From Opitutales bacterium (GTDB lineage Bacteria > Verrucomicrobiota > Verrucomicrobiia > Opitutales > Opitutaceae), in assembly GCA_018700525.1 (NCBI GenBank), contig JABITN010000057.1:1-64000 (forward strand): a stretch of 64,000 nt of DNA, written 5' to 3'. The translations under genes were made by a program, and so were the position numbers. Under the pieces are notes generated by a model. The model was not told the origin of the DNA and searched no databases. It saw only the letters and a list, made by a program, of their open reading frames with translations. Below, piece by piece: positions 1 through 9,673 of the stretch; within the stretch, counting starts at the first letter, position 1, and each line of letters begins with the position of its first letter.

Positions 1-68
1 AAGAAAGCGTTCGGCGACTATTTTTTGGTGCCGCGTTTGGGCCGTGCCTTTTCGCCTCTCTGTTCGAG

Positions 69-1949
69 CTAGATCTTGCTTTTCCAATATTTTGTAGGAA
101 TCGCAGCTAGGGCGATCACGAGCATGTTAACCGCCACAAATGCAGCGAGGTAGACGAACGCTTTGTCCATGAAACCGTAGGCGTGCAAACCGATTCCTAG
201 CATGTTTGTCCCAAACCAGGACCAGCTGAATACGACATTGCCAAATATAGCCATTGCCATGGTTCCGCGAGTGCGAACGAAACCTCCCCAGCGAGCATGC
301 AGGATGATCGCATTCCAAATTACAATTAGGAGCGCCCCATTTTCTTTTGGATCCCAGCCCCAAAAACGACCCCATGATTGGTCCGCCCAAATCCCGCCAA
401 GGATTGTTCCGACGAAGCTAAAGAGCATGGCGAAGCAAACAATCCCGTATACCATCGTAGCGAACGCTCGGGAGCTCTTTTTGTCGATGCGATCGGAAAA
501 GAGCGACATGAGGATAAAGATGAAGCCGATACAGCCTGCTAGGAATGTAGCTGAATAGCCGAGCGTTATGATGGTCACATGGGTCGCTAGCCAGAAGTTG
601 TTGTCTAGAACGGCTCGTAGCATTTCTAGCGTGTCGCCGTCCGCGGATAGGTGATGAGCGACGAGTAGAGTCGAGAAACCGATTATCGATGCCGTAGCAT
701 TGCCGATGCTGTTCTTGAAGAACTTCTCCAATCCCAGCGCAAGTAGAACGGCTCCCCAGCCAACGAATATCGCTGAGGAGTAGAGGTTGATGACTGGTGC
801 GTATCCGATGATGTACATGCGGAATAGCATACCGATCGTGTGGATCACCGCGCAGGCGATAACCAGCCAATACGCGGCTTGATTCATACGGCGCGGCGAT
901 CGTATCCATGATATAATAACCGCGATGAACGCCATGACGTATCCCACTGAAGCGATGTAGAATGGTTCGAGGAAATTGAAGGTCAGCTCAACGCCTGAGT
1001 CGCTAAGTAAAGAGCGATCGATCGCATTGAGGTCAGCGTGAAGCGCTCTGACTTGTTCGTTGAATACGTTGGCATCGTCATTCCGATAAGCATCGACGAT
1101 CGATGCGTAACTGCGTGCTACCTCACTGGCTTGTCCTGTTTGAAGAATCTGACTTAATACGGTGCTCATTTTTTCCCAGCTGAATTCTCCGGATTCGGAT
1201 TTCGATGGAAGGCTGAGAAAGTGCCCTGATTGCTCGAACCCTTGGTAAAGGTATCCGATATTCATTATTTTGTTGAAGTCGTTTTCGTCGAACTCCTGTC
1301 CCATCTGACGCTGATTGACGGCGGCGATTCCTGCTGGAGCGAATGCTTCCAGATCTTGGAGCTCTTGGGAAAACGAAGCGACCTGTCCGTGGTGGAGCGT
1401 TTGACTGAGACTTGTGTATGTCGAAAGGGCTCGGGCCAACTTAAGCACGGCCTTTTGGAAGCGCGAACGTTGAGCGTCCTCAAGTTCTCCAGCTTTCTTG
1501 GCCTGTTCGCTAATCGTTTTCAGTGATGGAGCCAGTTCGTGGAACGAATAGAAGAAGTGGGCACTACCTGGGCCAAGTAGGGCGATTAACAGGTCATTTC
1601 GTTTGCTCGGTTTTTTAGGGAGTTGAAGGAGCGAGCGAATGTCCTCGTCGGTGATTTTGAAAATGGGCCGAGCGTGAGCCAGATCAGGGCTCATGAGCAA
1701 TTCGGTCAGCCATACGATCGCAGGAGCTTTCTTACCGCTTTCATCACGAATTGTCCGCTTGTACTGGATGCTTAGCAATGCGTTTCGAGCGACGGAATCT
1801 AGAGGCTGAGCGCGTCCGTTTAAGTGGACAGGAGTCTTGCCAAAGGCCGTATACTCAATCTCGGTGCGGGGCGACTGCTTGGAGTAGTTCGAAGCGAAGT
1901 ACGCGAAAAAAATGGTGAGAGCTATTATTGCAGGTATTCGCTTTTTCAT
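69..1949 (-). CDS. ccsA: Cytochrome c biogenesis protein ResC/CcsA
   Basis: Integral membrane partner of ResB in system II cytochrome c maturation, which delivers haem to apocytochromes outside the cytoplasmic membrane. The haem-handling motif WGWDPKE lies at about residues 530-536 of 626, within a C-terminal block of repeated membrane segments typical of CcsA. The N-terminal part has one membrane anchor and then roughly 290 mostly soluble, helical residues, longer than a minimal CcsA. I chose the start at 1949 because its ATG overlaps the resB stop as ATGA and has AAAGAGG just upstream; the longer frame upstream runs inside resB. Translational coupling with resB is likely. The family call is secure; the role of the N-terminal extension is not known to me. 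Confidence 0.9.
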   Translation of the reverse strand: MKKRIPAIIALTIFFAYFASNYSKQSPRTEIEYTAFGKTPVHLNGRAQPLDSVARNALLSIQYKRTIRDESGKKAPAIVWLTELLMSPDLAHARPIFKITDEDIRSLLQLPKKPSKRNDLLIALLGPGSAHFFYSFHELAPSLKTISEQAKKAGELEDAQRSRFQKAVLKLARALSTYTSLSQTLHHGQVASFSQELQDLEAFAPAGIAAVNQRQMGQEFDENDFNKIMNIGYLYQGFEQSGHFLSLPSKSESGEFSWEKMSTVLSQILQTGQASEVARSYASIVDAYRNDDANVFNEQVRALHADLNAIDRSLLSDSGVELTFNFLEPFYIASVGYVMAFIAVIISWIRSPRRMNQAAYWLVIACAVIHTIGMLFRMYIIGYAPVINLYSSAIFVGWGAVLLALGLEKFFKNSIGNATASIIGFSTLLVAHHLSADGDTLEMLRAVLDNNFWLATHVTIITLGYSATFLAGCIGFIFILMSLFSDRIDKKSSRAFATMVYGIVCFAMLFSFVGTILGGIWADQSWGRFWGWDPKENGALLIVIWNAIILHARWGGFVRTRGTMAMAIFGNVVFSWSWFGTNMLGIGLHAYGFMDKAFVYLAAFVAVNMLVIALAAIPTKYWKSKI

Positions 1950-3097
1950 GACCTCTTTAAGCGTTTTCCAATGAAGGTTATGAGGCCGAATCCGAATTGA
2001 AAGGACAGACCTGCGAAAATCAAGATACAAGAGATGTATGGCAAGTGACGCCCAGGGTTGCTGACAACTTGAAGAATCGTAGTGAGTTCGTCGGGCGTGA
2101 AGGAGCTTTGGAAGAACGTTAGTCCGCTATATCGCAACGGATGATTCATATAGATCAGGAATTCCCGGTTCTCGCCGGTGTCGTAATTCGTGAGCTCGAT
2201 CATACTGGAATAGTTCATCGGTATGTTCGTTCCCAAGTAACGATCGAAACTGAAGTCGATGAGTTTTATTTCAAAGGGATGGTAGTAACGTTTATTACGT
2301 ATTTGGAGAGAGTAGTCTTTGCCTTCGAAAGAAAATCTTTGTAAGGGAAAAGCAAGACTGGCTAGCCAAGTACCAGCTACATTTCCCTCGGAATCAAAAA
2401 TGGTTAGATTCGCTGTGTTCCGGTTGATTTCATCCATCTTGCCGGTTTTCGGAGTTTCGATTGCATAGTAATCGAGGCCGATGTCTTTGTTCGCAATGAG
2501 CGATTTGGACGGAGTGTTTTCGTCGCGTTTCCGAATGACGGAATTAGTCATGAATTGATTGATGCTAATAGAGAAAGGTAGATCTTCGTGTCTTACGTCG
2601 TGATTGGTTTTTAGCATCGCTTTCGGAAAGGCGTAAACACGATCAGTCGTTGTTGAATGACTGTGATCAATAATTACGAGTTCGCTAATTGTGCGGTCTT
2701 CCGAGTAGTTTTTGGTCGCCCCTTCGTCTATGGCCATGTTGCTATCGACTTGCATCATGCTTGAGACCAGTTCGCCGATTAGTAGCGAGATGACTCCAAA
2801 ATGAATCATGAGGACTCCAGCCTTTTTCCACGAAAAGCGAAAACGAGTGAATAAAGCCGTAATTAAATTGATTAGCAAAGTCGTTCCGACTGTGTATCCG
2901 CCTGGGAGGTACGGAATGGCTACCTCCGAGTTTGGGATTTCCCACATTACAAAGAACGAGTAGAAGTAACGCTCGGTCGCTCCGTGAATGCCAAGATGCA
3001 CTTGATCGAGCGTTCCTACAAATACAAGGACGAGTCCCAAAACCATGCAAGCAATGGCGAGCTCCAGAGATGAAAAAAATTTGATAAACGGTTTCAT
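1946..3097 (-). CDS. resB: ResB-like cytochrome c biogenesis protein
   Basis: Membrane protein of the system II (ResB/ResC) haem delivery complex. The 383 residues begin with a membrane helix (about 11-31), have further hydrophobic segments near 70-90 and 100-120, a large extracytoplasmic domain in the middle, and a final helix near 355-375, which is the ResB layout. The start has AGGA about nine bases upstream. It overlaps the downstream ccsA by four bases, so the pair is co-translated. The gene order resB-ccsA is usual for this system. Confidence is high for the family and lower for exact topology. Confidence 0.87.
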   Translation of the reverse strand: MKPFIKFFSSLELAIACMVLGLVLVFVGTLDQVHLGIHGATERYFYSFFVMWEIPNSEVAIPYLPGGYTVGTTLLINLITALFTRFRFSWKKAGVLMIHFGVISLLIGELVSSMMQVDSNMAIDEGATKNYSEDRTISELVIIDHSHSTTTDRVYAFPKAMLKTNHDVRHEDLPFSISINQFMTNSVIRKRDENTPSKSLIANKDIGLDYYAIETPKTGKMDEINRNTANLTIFDSEGNVAGTWLASLAFPLQRFSFEGKDYSLQIRNKRYYHPFEIKLIDFSFDRYLGTNIPMNYSSMIELTNYDTGENREFLIYMNHPLRYSGLTFFQSSFTPDELTTILQVVSNPGRHLPYISCILIFAGLSFQFGFGLITFIGKRLKRS

Positions 3098-3115
3098 GTC
3101 GTTGGTCCTAGACGC

Positions 3116-4201
3116 TTATAGATCGTTATTTCCGGGAGAGGATTCGAATCGACTAGTCAAGAGGACATCTCTGAATTTGTTCCGCTGCGTCTCGAGGAGA
3201 AATACATCGCCTTTCAGTTTATAGAACCAGCTTCGGTCGTCACTTTTCAAGATGGCTGCCAATACGCGTTCTTTGACGTTGGCTTTTTCGTCATCGGTCA
3301 CAGGTTTTAGATCGAAGAGGGCAAATGTGAACGAGTCGCTCTTGACTGTTTTCAACTCGGTTTGAATTTGCTCATCGCTCCATTTCGGCAGACCGATTTG
3401 TTGACGCCAGCGATTCACATTGGCACTCAATCCGCCTGCCTCGCCTGGGAAGCTCGTAATCGAGAAATCAGCAGATGGAAAGCTATCCTTGACGATTTCA
3501 TAGCTCGCCAGACGCATGGAAGAGCCCTTCGATTCAGTCCACCCAGCGGGGACGTCAAATGCAAGCTCACCGTCTGTCGGCTTGATCGCTGCAGCCTCGG
3601 GTTCTGGTTCGGTATCGAGAAAGGCCAAACCGTTTACGAATTGCTCGAAGGTCGCGATTTGAGTAGAGACAATCTCCTGAGGGCCTGACATCTTGAAAAA
3701 CCAGCTTTCTCCTCCGTACAAAAAAATAGCTGCTACGATATAAATAGCTGACGGGTCGGTCGATTCCGGTTCGATGTCGACGAATTGCCCTGATTGCCCT
3801 TGAACGGAGATTTGAGTGAGTGATCGCGCTAGCTCATCGCTTGTAATTGGCGAGAGGCTGGCTTGTCCTCTCCAGCGATTTACGTTAGCCAAAATTCCAC
3901 CGACACTCCCGGGGAATGAAGAAACGGTGATTTCGGTTTTCGCGCCGCTTGATCCTTCGACGATGTAGTTACCTTTGCGGAATGCAGTGGGCACAAGCTC
4001 GGTCCAGGCGTCTGGCTTGGTCCATTGGATACGTCCCTTGGGAGCGTTTTGATTGGGAAGCGTGGCAGCGGTTTTTGGTTTTGACGAAGGATTAGCCTCT
4101 TTCGGCACATCATAGACGGCGACCGTAGCTCGCTTGCAACCGCTGAAAGCTAATGCTGAAACGAGCAAAGTCGTCCAAATTAGTCGAAGAATTCGAGTCA
4201 T
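3116..4201 (-). CDS. Lipoprotein with two tandem repeats, function unknown
   Basis: Predicted envelope lipoprotein of 361 residues. The N-terminus is a lipoprotein signal ending in LAFSGC, so Cys22 should be lipidated. I prefer the start at 4201 to the ATG at 4222 because it gives a compact signal peptide; neither has a clear ribosome site. After a proline- and lysine-rich linker, the mature part holds two homologous copies of about 140 residues. Each contains a W-rich start, an SFPG motif and the shared ANVNRWR block (about residues 105-111 and 255-261). It lies 18 bases upstream of resB on the same strand, so it may be the first gene of that operon. I do not recognise a catalytic motif. Confidence 0.75.
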   Translation of the reverse strand: MTRILRLIWTTLLVSALAFSGCKRATVAVYDVPKEANPSSKPKTAATLPNQNAPKGRIQWTKPDAWTELVPTAFRKGNYIVEGSSGAKTEITVSSFPGSVGGILANVNRWRGQASLSPITSDELARSLTQISVQGQSGQFVDIEPESTDPSAIYIVAAIFLYGGESWFFKMSGPQEIVSTQIATFEQFVNGLAFLDTEPEPEAAAIKPTDGELAFDVPAGWTESKGSSMRLASYEIVKDSFPSADFSITSFPGEAGGLSANVNRWRQQIGLPKWSDEQIQTELKTVKSDSFTFALFDLKPVTDDEKANVKERVLAAILKSDDRSWFYKLKGDVFLLETQRNKFRDVLLTSRFESSPGNNDL

Positions 4202-4344
4202 TGAAGGCGGAGCAAAATGCACAATTTTTAATTTGGCAAGCAGGACCGACCTTCAAATCAGCTATATCGAGCGAAAGTAGCTAATTAAATAATCGCTAGT
4301 ATGATGGCTAACCCTCGCCCGATTCTAGGATTAGAATCTTGAGC

Positions 4345-5445
4345 TTATCTGTCCACACGGGCGGATCCGCCCCTTATTAGTTTTTCTACCTCGGCCAGAG
4401 TGACCATCGATGTGTCCCCCGAGGTGGTCATTGCCAGAGCTCCGTGGGCCGCTCCGTATTCGACTGCCTGCGATGCATTGCCGGTCGTGAGAAGTCCGTA
4501 AATCAATCCGGAAGCGAATGAGTCGCCTCCACCAACGCGATCTAGGATTTCCAATTCAGAACGATGGGTTGCTTCGTGGAACTTCCCACCTGCCCAGCAG
4601 ATCGCTCCCCAGTCGTTGATCGTTGCGGTTATTACGCTACGCAGAGTCGTCGCGACTACTTTGAAATTGGGGAAGTCCGCCACGGCGTGATTGATCATTG
4701 TCTTGAAACTGTCCGTTTCGAGATTCGACAAAGACTCGTCGACTCCTTCGATTTCGTAGCCCAAGCTCGCGGTGAAATCTTCTTCATTGCCGATCATAAC
4801 GTCGACGTACTGTGCGATTTCACGGTTTACCTCCTGAGCTTTTTCGATGCCGCCGATATCCTTCCAGAGGGAAGGGCGGTAATTGAGGTCGTAGGATACG
4901 ATCGTGCCAGCGTTTTTTGCGGCCTTGGCTGCTTCGATCACCAAATCAGCTGTGGTTTCGCTGAGCGCGGCGTAAATGCCGCCGGTATGTAGCCAGCGTG
5001 CCCCCTCCTTTTCGAACAGAGTTTTCCAGTCGACATCGCCTGGCTTCATTTTGGATGAAGCTGTGTTGCCACGATCCGGCACGCCTTTGGCTCCACGAAT
5101 ACCAAATCCGCGTTCAGTAAAATTCAATCCATTGCGCGTCGAGCGGCCGATTCCGTCATAGTCTACCCAATTGATGTAGTCAGTATCGACCCCACCTTGG
5201 AAGATAAAATCTTCTAGTAGGCGACCGATTTCGTTGTCGGCGAGTGCAGTTACTACAGCCGTTTTTAGGCCGAAACAGCGACGAAGTCCACGGGTGACGT
5301 TGTACTCGCCTCCGCCTTCCCATGCGGTGAATCCGCGAGCGGTGCGCGTGCGGCCTTCGCCCGGATCTAGGCGAAGCATTATTTCGCCAAGCGAAACACA
5401 CGAATATTTACAGTCAGATGCCGATCTTAGTTCTAAAACGCTCAT
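4345..5445 (-). CDS. kdgK: PfkB-family sugar kinase, probable 2-keto-3-deoxygluconate kinase
   Basis: Cytoplasmic ribokinase-fold kinase of 366 residues, most like KDG kinases, which phosphorylate 2-keto-3-deoxygluconate to KDPG in hexuronate and Entner-Doudoroff catabolism. The PfkB signature GGGDSFASG lies near residues 305-313, with Asp308 as the expected catalytic base. The N-terminal MLRLDPGEGR segment resembles the substrate loop of this subfamily. It is transcribed alone and divergently from the histidine kinase gene. A palindromic site about 50 bases upstream of its start is identical over 14 bases to one in front of the LacI-type gene at 18.4 kb, so the two are probably co-regulated. 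Substrate is inferred; a fructokinase-like role is possible. Confidence 0.75.
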   Translation of the reverse strand: MSVLELRSASDCKYSCVSLGEIMLRLDPGEGRTRTARGFTAWEGGGEYNVTRGLRRCFGLKTAVVTALADNEIGRLLEDFIFQGGVDTDYINWVDYDGIGRSTRNGLNFTERGFGIRGAKGVPDRGNTASSKMKPGDVDWKTLFEKEGARWLHTGGIYAALSETTADLVIEAAKAAKNAGTIVSYDLNYRPSLWKDIGGIEKAQEVNREIAQYVDVMIGNEEDFTASLGYEIEGVDESLSNLETDSFKTMINHAVADFPNFKVVATTLRSVITATINDWGAICWAGGKFHEATHRSELEILDRVGGGDSFASGLIYGLLTTGNASQAVEYGAAHGALAMTTSGDTSMVTLAEVEKLIRGGSARVDR

Positions 5446-5493
5446 AAATTAGGTGTCAAGAAAGCCGTCAGGTGGGGAAAGGCAAGCGGAAAC

Positions 5494-5507
5494 AAACACG
5501 TGTGTGA
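5494..5507. promoter_or_regulatory. Candidate LacI-type operator upstream of the sugar kinase gene
   Basis: The 14-mer AAACACGTGTGTGA contains the 8-bp palindrome ACACGTGT with a central CG, the usual centre of LacI-family operators. It lies 49 bases upstream of the kinase start at 5445. The same 14-mer occurs at 18373-18386 in front of the LacI-family regulator gene. I infer that this regulator binds both. Confidence 0.55.
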
Positions 5508-5562
5508 TTCTTCTTGTTACGAAGGGTTGCTATCGCTTGGCTTTCGTTTCTACTTAAGCCTT

Positions 5563-6741
5563 ATGATTTCCGGAAAAAAGGGTTCGTCGCTCGATCGCGC
5601 TTTGGGGCGAGTGGATACATTGGACGCGACCAATCTCGCCAATTTGGTGCAGCGGTTGGCTCGCGAGCGTTCGTTTCTGGAAACGATTTTCAATACGGCT
5701 CTCGAGGGAATCTTGGTCATCGATAAGCATGGTCTGATCGAATACGCCAACCTTGCGAGCCGCAAAATGATAGGGCTAAAGGACGGGGACCTCGGAGATC
5801 TCACGCTCTGGCGTATGATCCCGGAATTGCGAAGCTCGCTCGGTTTGGAGGAGGGAGATCGCTTGCAGTCGTCCGTTAGTTCGCGTGAGTTAGAGCTCGC
5901 GTATCCTGAGCGTCGCTACGTTAGGTTGTATATTCTGCCATTCGAGGAGTCCGAGGATAGCGAGGAAGGGGAAGCACGCTTTGTAGTGATCCTTTCGGAC
6001 ATTACGCGCGAAAAACAGTCTACGGAAGAGTTCATCGAATCAGAGAAGGTTACCTCTATTTTACTTTTGGCGGCAGGCGTGGCTCATGAGCTCGGAAATC
6101 CGCTCAATTCGATTACCATTCATCTCCAATTGATGGAGCGCCAACTTGCGAAAGCGAATGGAACGGCTGCTAGCGACCGAATAGCTTCATCGCTTGAGGT
6201 GTGTCTGGAGGAGGTAGCCCGCCTGGATGGAATCATAAAGAATTTCCTGGAAGCGATTCGTCCGCAGGAGCCGGACTTTCAAACTTTGAATCTCTACGAA
6301 GCCTTGGAGGAAACAATTGAGTTTCAATCGGGAGAATTGGAAGACCGGGGAATAAAGGTGGAGCTTGAAGCGGGATCCGAACATCCGGTCGTCCGGGCTG
6401 ACAAGCAGCAGATCAAGCAAGTTTTCTTTAATGTAACGAAAAACGCGATGGAGGCAATGCAGCCTGGCGGTATCATCAAGGTTAAGGTTGAATCGAACGA
6501 TGAGCGTTTTTATCTCCGATTTGGGGATTCAGGCTCAGGCATTAGTCAGGATAATCTCTCTCAGGTTTTTCAGCCATATCACACTACGAAAAAGACAGGT
6601 ACGGGACTGGGTTTGATGATTGTTCAACGAATCATGCGCGAGCATGGGGGACAAGTTGGCATAGATAGTAAAGAGGATATCGGAACTGTGGTTACATTGG
6701 AATTTCCGAAACAAAACCCTAAATTCAAGATGTTGGAGTAG
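5563..6741 (+). CDS. PAS-domain sensor histidine kinase (NtrB/AtoS-like)
   Basis: Sensor kinase of 392 residues with no membrane segment, so probably cytoplasmic. Order: short N-terminal helix, PAS domain (about 30-150), HisKA with HELGNP (phospho-accepting His at about 175), and a HATPase_c domain with GDSGSGIS and TGTGLGL boxes near the C-terminus. The HELGNPL H-box is typical of kinases paired with NtrC-type regulators. I start at 5563 because the PAS-proximal region begins shortly after it; the upstream in-frame ATG at 5500 gives an odd Cys-rich leader and overlaps the operator. It lies 87 bases upstream of the sigma-54 response regulator and is very likely its partner. The signal is unknown. 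Confidence 0.85.
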   Translation: MISGKKGSSLDRALGRVDTLDATNLANLVQRLARERSFLETIFNTALEGILVIDKHGLIEYANLASRKMIGLKDGDLGDLTLWRMIPELRSSLGLEEGDRLQSSVSSRELELAYPERRYVRLYILPFEESEDSEEGEARFVVILSDITREKQSTEEFIESEKVTSILLLAAGVAHELGNPLNSITIHLQLMERQLAKANGTAASDRIASSLEVCLEEVARLDGIIKNFLEAIRPQEPDFQTLNLYEALEETIEFQSGELEDRGIKVELEAGSEHPVVRADKQQIKQVFFNVTKNAMEAMQPGGIIKVKVESNDERFYLRFGDSGSGISQDNLSQVFQPYHTTKKTGTGLGLMIVQRIMREHGGQVGIDSKEDIGTVVTLEFPKQNPKFKMLE

Positions 6742-6828
6742 GGCAAGACTTGGAGTTTTCCTTATTTTCAAAAATGTGTGTCAGAATTTCCCATTGACCA
6801 ATAGACTTAAAGCCCATTGTAAGAACCC

Positions 6829-8193
6829 ATGCTTCCTACTGTTTTAATTGTAGATGACGAGCGTCACACGCGCGAAGGGCTGCAGCAAGTTCTAGAGGAT
6901 CAATATGACATCTACCTCGCGGAGAATGCGGAACAGGCGTTTACGCTCATGGAAAGCGAGAAATTCGATCTGGTACTGACGGATTTGAGGATGCCCGGGA
7001 AGTCGGGTTTAAAAGTGATCGATAAAGCGTTGGGTTTGAAGAATCGCCCGCCGGTCATTATGATGACCGCATATGGGAATGTGTCCTCGGCTGTAGAGGC
7101 GATGAAGCGTGGGGCTTACGATTTCCTGACGAAGCCAGTGAATTTGGAGAAGCTTGAGATCCTCGCAAAACGGGCTCTTCAATCGAGGGATCTCGAGCTG
7201 GAAGTACAGCACCTTCACGAGCGCCTTGACGTCAAATACACTTTTGAGGGTATTATTGGAAATTCAACTGAGTTGAAGAACGTTATCGAGCGCGTCAAAT
7301 TGGTGGCGCCTTCCAGGGCGAATGTTTTAATTGAAGGGGAGACTGGAACAGGCAAAGAGCGCATTGCTCAGGCAATCCACCAAAATAGCCCTAGAGGTCG
7401 GGGACCGTTTGTGGCGGTGCACTGCGCGGCTTTGCCGTCGAATCTATTGGAGAGCGAGTTGTTCGGGCATGAAAAAGGCGCATTTACTGGAGCGACTGAG
7501 CGACGGATTGGTCGCTTCGAGTTAGCGAATAAAGGGTCATTGTTTCTTGATGAAATTGGTGAAATCAGTTTGCCGACTCAGGTTAAGCTACTTCGTTTTC
7601 TCGAACAGCGCTCCTTCGAGCGAATTGGTAGTTCAAAATCTATTACGGTCGATACTCGAATCGTAGCCGCAACGAACCGGAACTTGGAGGCAATGGTCAA
7701 GGAGGGGACTTTTCGCGAGGATTTGTACTTTCGTTTGAATGTTGTACAGATTACGATGCCGCCCTTGCGGGATCGAAGCGAAGATCTGCCGATACTTCTT
7801 AATCACTTTCTTTCGGAGTTCGCTAAGGAGAATGCAATCGACACTCCGAACTTCGAGCCAGGAGCGATGCAATGTTTGAGGAGATACGGTTGGCCAGGCA
7901 ATATTCGAGAGCTGCGAAATTTTGCGGAAAACATAGTCGTTTTACATCGAGGCGGAGTTATTCACGACTACGATCTTGAACCGAAATTTCGGGGAGAGAC
8001 ACGTTCGATCGACGGTTCGAACCGGGTGGTTTCCCCATTGGACAAGGAGGAGAATGAGAAACGCTTGGTGCGAGAAGCGTTAGCCGATTCCAAGGGAAAC
8101 CGAACACGCGCCGCGAAACTGCTCGGAATTAGCCGACGAACGCTTCACCGCAAACTCCAGCTTTGGCCCGAGTTGGATGTTGTGGATCGTTGA
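6829..8193 (+). CDS. Sigma-54-dependent response regulator, NtrC family
   Basis: Transcription activator of 454 residues. A receiver domain (1-120) has the acidic pair at 10-11 and phospho-acceptor Asp52 in LTDLRMPG. The AAA+ domain has Walker A GETGTGKE (170-177) and the sigma-54 contact loop GAFTGA (217-222). A Fis-type helix-turn-helix closes the protein with [19 protein letters not shown]. It should activate RpoN promoters when phosphorylated by the kinase encoded immediately upstream. Every catalytic motif is intact. The target genes are not apparent in this window; I looked for an obvious GG-N10-GC element near the neighbouring genes and did not find a convincing one. Confidence 0.92.
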   Translation: MLPTVLIVDDERHTREGLQQVLEDQYDIYLAENAEQAFTLMESEKFDLVLTDLRMPGKSGLKVIDKALGLKNRPPVIMMTAYGNVSSAVEAMKRGAYDFLTKPVNLEKLEILAKRALQSRDLELEVQHLHERLDVKYTFEGIIGNSTELKNVIERVKLVAPSRANVLIEGETGTGKERIAQAIHQNSPRGRGPFVAVHCAALPSNLLESELFGHEKGAFTGATERRIGRFELANKGSLFLDEIGEISLPTQVKLLRFLEQRSFERIGSSKSITVDTRIVAATNRNLEAMVKEGTFREDLYFRLNVVQITMPPLRDRSEDLPILLNHFLSEFAKENAIDTPNFEPGAMQCLRRYGWPGNIRELRNFAENIVVLHRGGVIHDYDLEPKFRGETRSIDGSNRVVSPLDKEENEKRLVREALADSKGNRTRAAKLLGISRRTLHRKLQLWPELDVVDR

Positions 8194-8198
8194 GGGAT

Positions 8199-8977
8199 CT
8201 ATTGCCCTTTCGTTTTGAAGGCGTATACGCGCTCCATGGTGCGGATGTATGCGGTGTTCCATTGAAAATGGGCGTGCTGCGGCATTCGCGAATATTGAAT
8301 CGAGCTATTTCTTGGTACTCCCTGCCTGGATTGAGAAAAAAGTAATGCCGTTTTCGTCATTGGCATATATCATAACGTTCACCAGAAGAAGTCTCGGGAA
8401 AGTTCGTTCCATGCGACCCTGAATTTTCTTGCTGTAGACGAGCTTGCCTGTACTCGCTTCGAGGACTTGAAAAACTTGTCCCATCGAGAAAATGCAGACA
8501 AGTCCTTCGTGGACGAGCGGCGATACGTAGTAACGTTCTTTTGAGACATCTGCATGCCAGATTTGCTTTAATCCATAGCTTTCAACTTCTGTTAATGTAT
8601 CTGGAAATTAAATACTAAAAAATATCGTCTTTAATGCCAGCTGCGCGTTCTGTTGTCGTGAAGGCGGTCACGTCTTCGTAAGCATTGGAATCTTGCCAGA
8701 GTAGTTTTCCGGTTTTGCTGTCGACGCAGATTAGGTCCGCGGGTTCGGTTGTGTAAATGAGGCGATTGCCAATCAGTATGGGGCAGGCAATGCCCCCAAG
8801 CGGGTGTATCGATTTGCCAAAGAATATTTTCAGAGTCGTCCCATTGCAGCGAAGGGCGCACACCTGAGTAGAGGTCGTTGCCTCCGTTCGCCAGGAAGTA
8901 ACGTCGTCTGAATATCCGAAAGCGATCAGTGCTAAAAATAGAATGGCGAGCAGGGTAGATCAATAAGATAGGCACAT
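8199..8977 (-). pseudogene. Decayed PQQ-binding-like beta-propeller gene
   Basis: Remnant of a secreted outer-membrane-associated PQQ/BamB-like propeller. The pieces are spread over all three minus frames: a signal-like leader near 8975-8930, interrupted by a stop five codons after the ATG at 8977; a frame with GVRPSLQWDDSENILWQ; then, after a shift near 8800, PADLICVDSKTGKLLWQ; then, after a shift near 8600, a long segment with FQVLEASTGKLVY; then, near 8330, ECRSTPIFNG and finally TMERVYAF. Each piece matches successive propeller blades, whose DxxTGKLLW-like repeats are recognisable. At least four frame changes are needed, so no functional product is expected. It ends six bases from the response regulator stop. 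Confidence 0.8.
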
Positions 8978-9673
8978 TGGACTATTGATTGAATTCTGTT
9001 TGGGTTGCGTTTGAAGAACGTTTTGAGTTTTTATTGTTCGAGTGCGGGAATCGAAATTTATTTTGGGGACTATTGGAATTAGGAAATCGGAGTTTTGGGT
9101 AATCCGCTAATGCACTCCAAATCAAAATTCGTAAATAAAGTTTGGATACTCCGAGAAACCTATGTCCGGAATTACGGTTTCGGTTTTTTCGTCGAAGAGC
9201 TGTATTGCAACCTCTAAGGATCTGTTAGTGTTTTTACAATGCCGCCGGGCGGTCTTTGAATTGTAGGTGTTTTCGTCTGTCGACTTGATTCGAGGCGTGC
9301 GTCCGACTGGAAGTTTTCTTGGAAAAAACAAGCGTCTATTATGAATTGAGCGACGACCTCCAAGGTAACCCAAGCAAGGGTGCTTGGAAATGAGAAAAGT
9401 GATTAAGCAGCTAGGATCGGCTTTCTCTAATAAATCGATCGGATCGTTTCTGCTTGCCGAGGAAAATGTAATATCAGATTTTATCGGCTTGGTGTTGATG
9501 GACCTACAAGTGCGGAGAGTGAATAGTGTCGAGACTACGTGCTCTATTCGGGGCGGCGCATTATCGTGTTGCTTATCGCGAAAATCCTATTGGAAGAGGT
9601 TTTTAGCGGAGGAAATGGGTGATTTTATATCAAAACCATGTATATTTGATACAGTCGGAAAAGTGCTTTGAAA
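8978..9673. other. Gene-poor stretch between two decayed genes
   Basis: About 700 bases with no convincing gene. A minus-strand open frame at 9122-9373 and plus-strand frames at 9384-9671 have no recognisable motif, no good ribosome site and irregular composition. With decayed genes on both sides, this is probably eroded coding DNA that I can no longer identify. Confidence 0.5.

Noticed and set aside
1-68. Short open frames at the left edge on both strands
   Set aside because: Too short to assign, and the minus-strand frame would run inside ccsA; no motif is visible.
9122-9373. Minus-strand open frame of 83 codons
   Set aside because: No family motif, no ribosome site, and it lies in a decayed stretch; I could not show it is a gene.
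9384-9671. Plus-strand open frame of 95 codons before the NHL gene
   Set aside because: Composition and sequence look random; no supporting signal.
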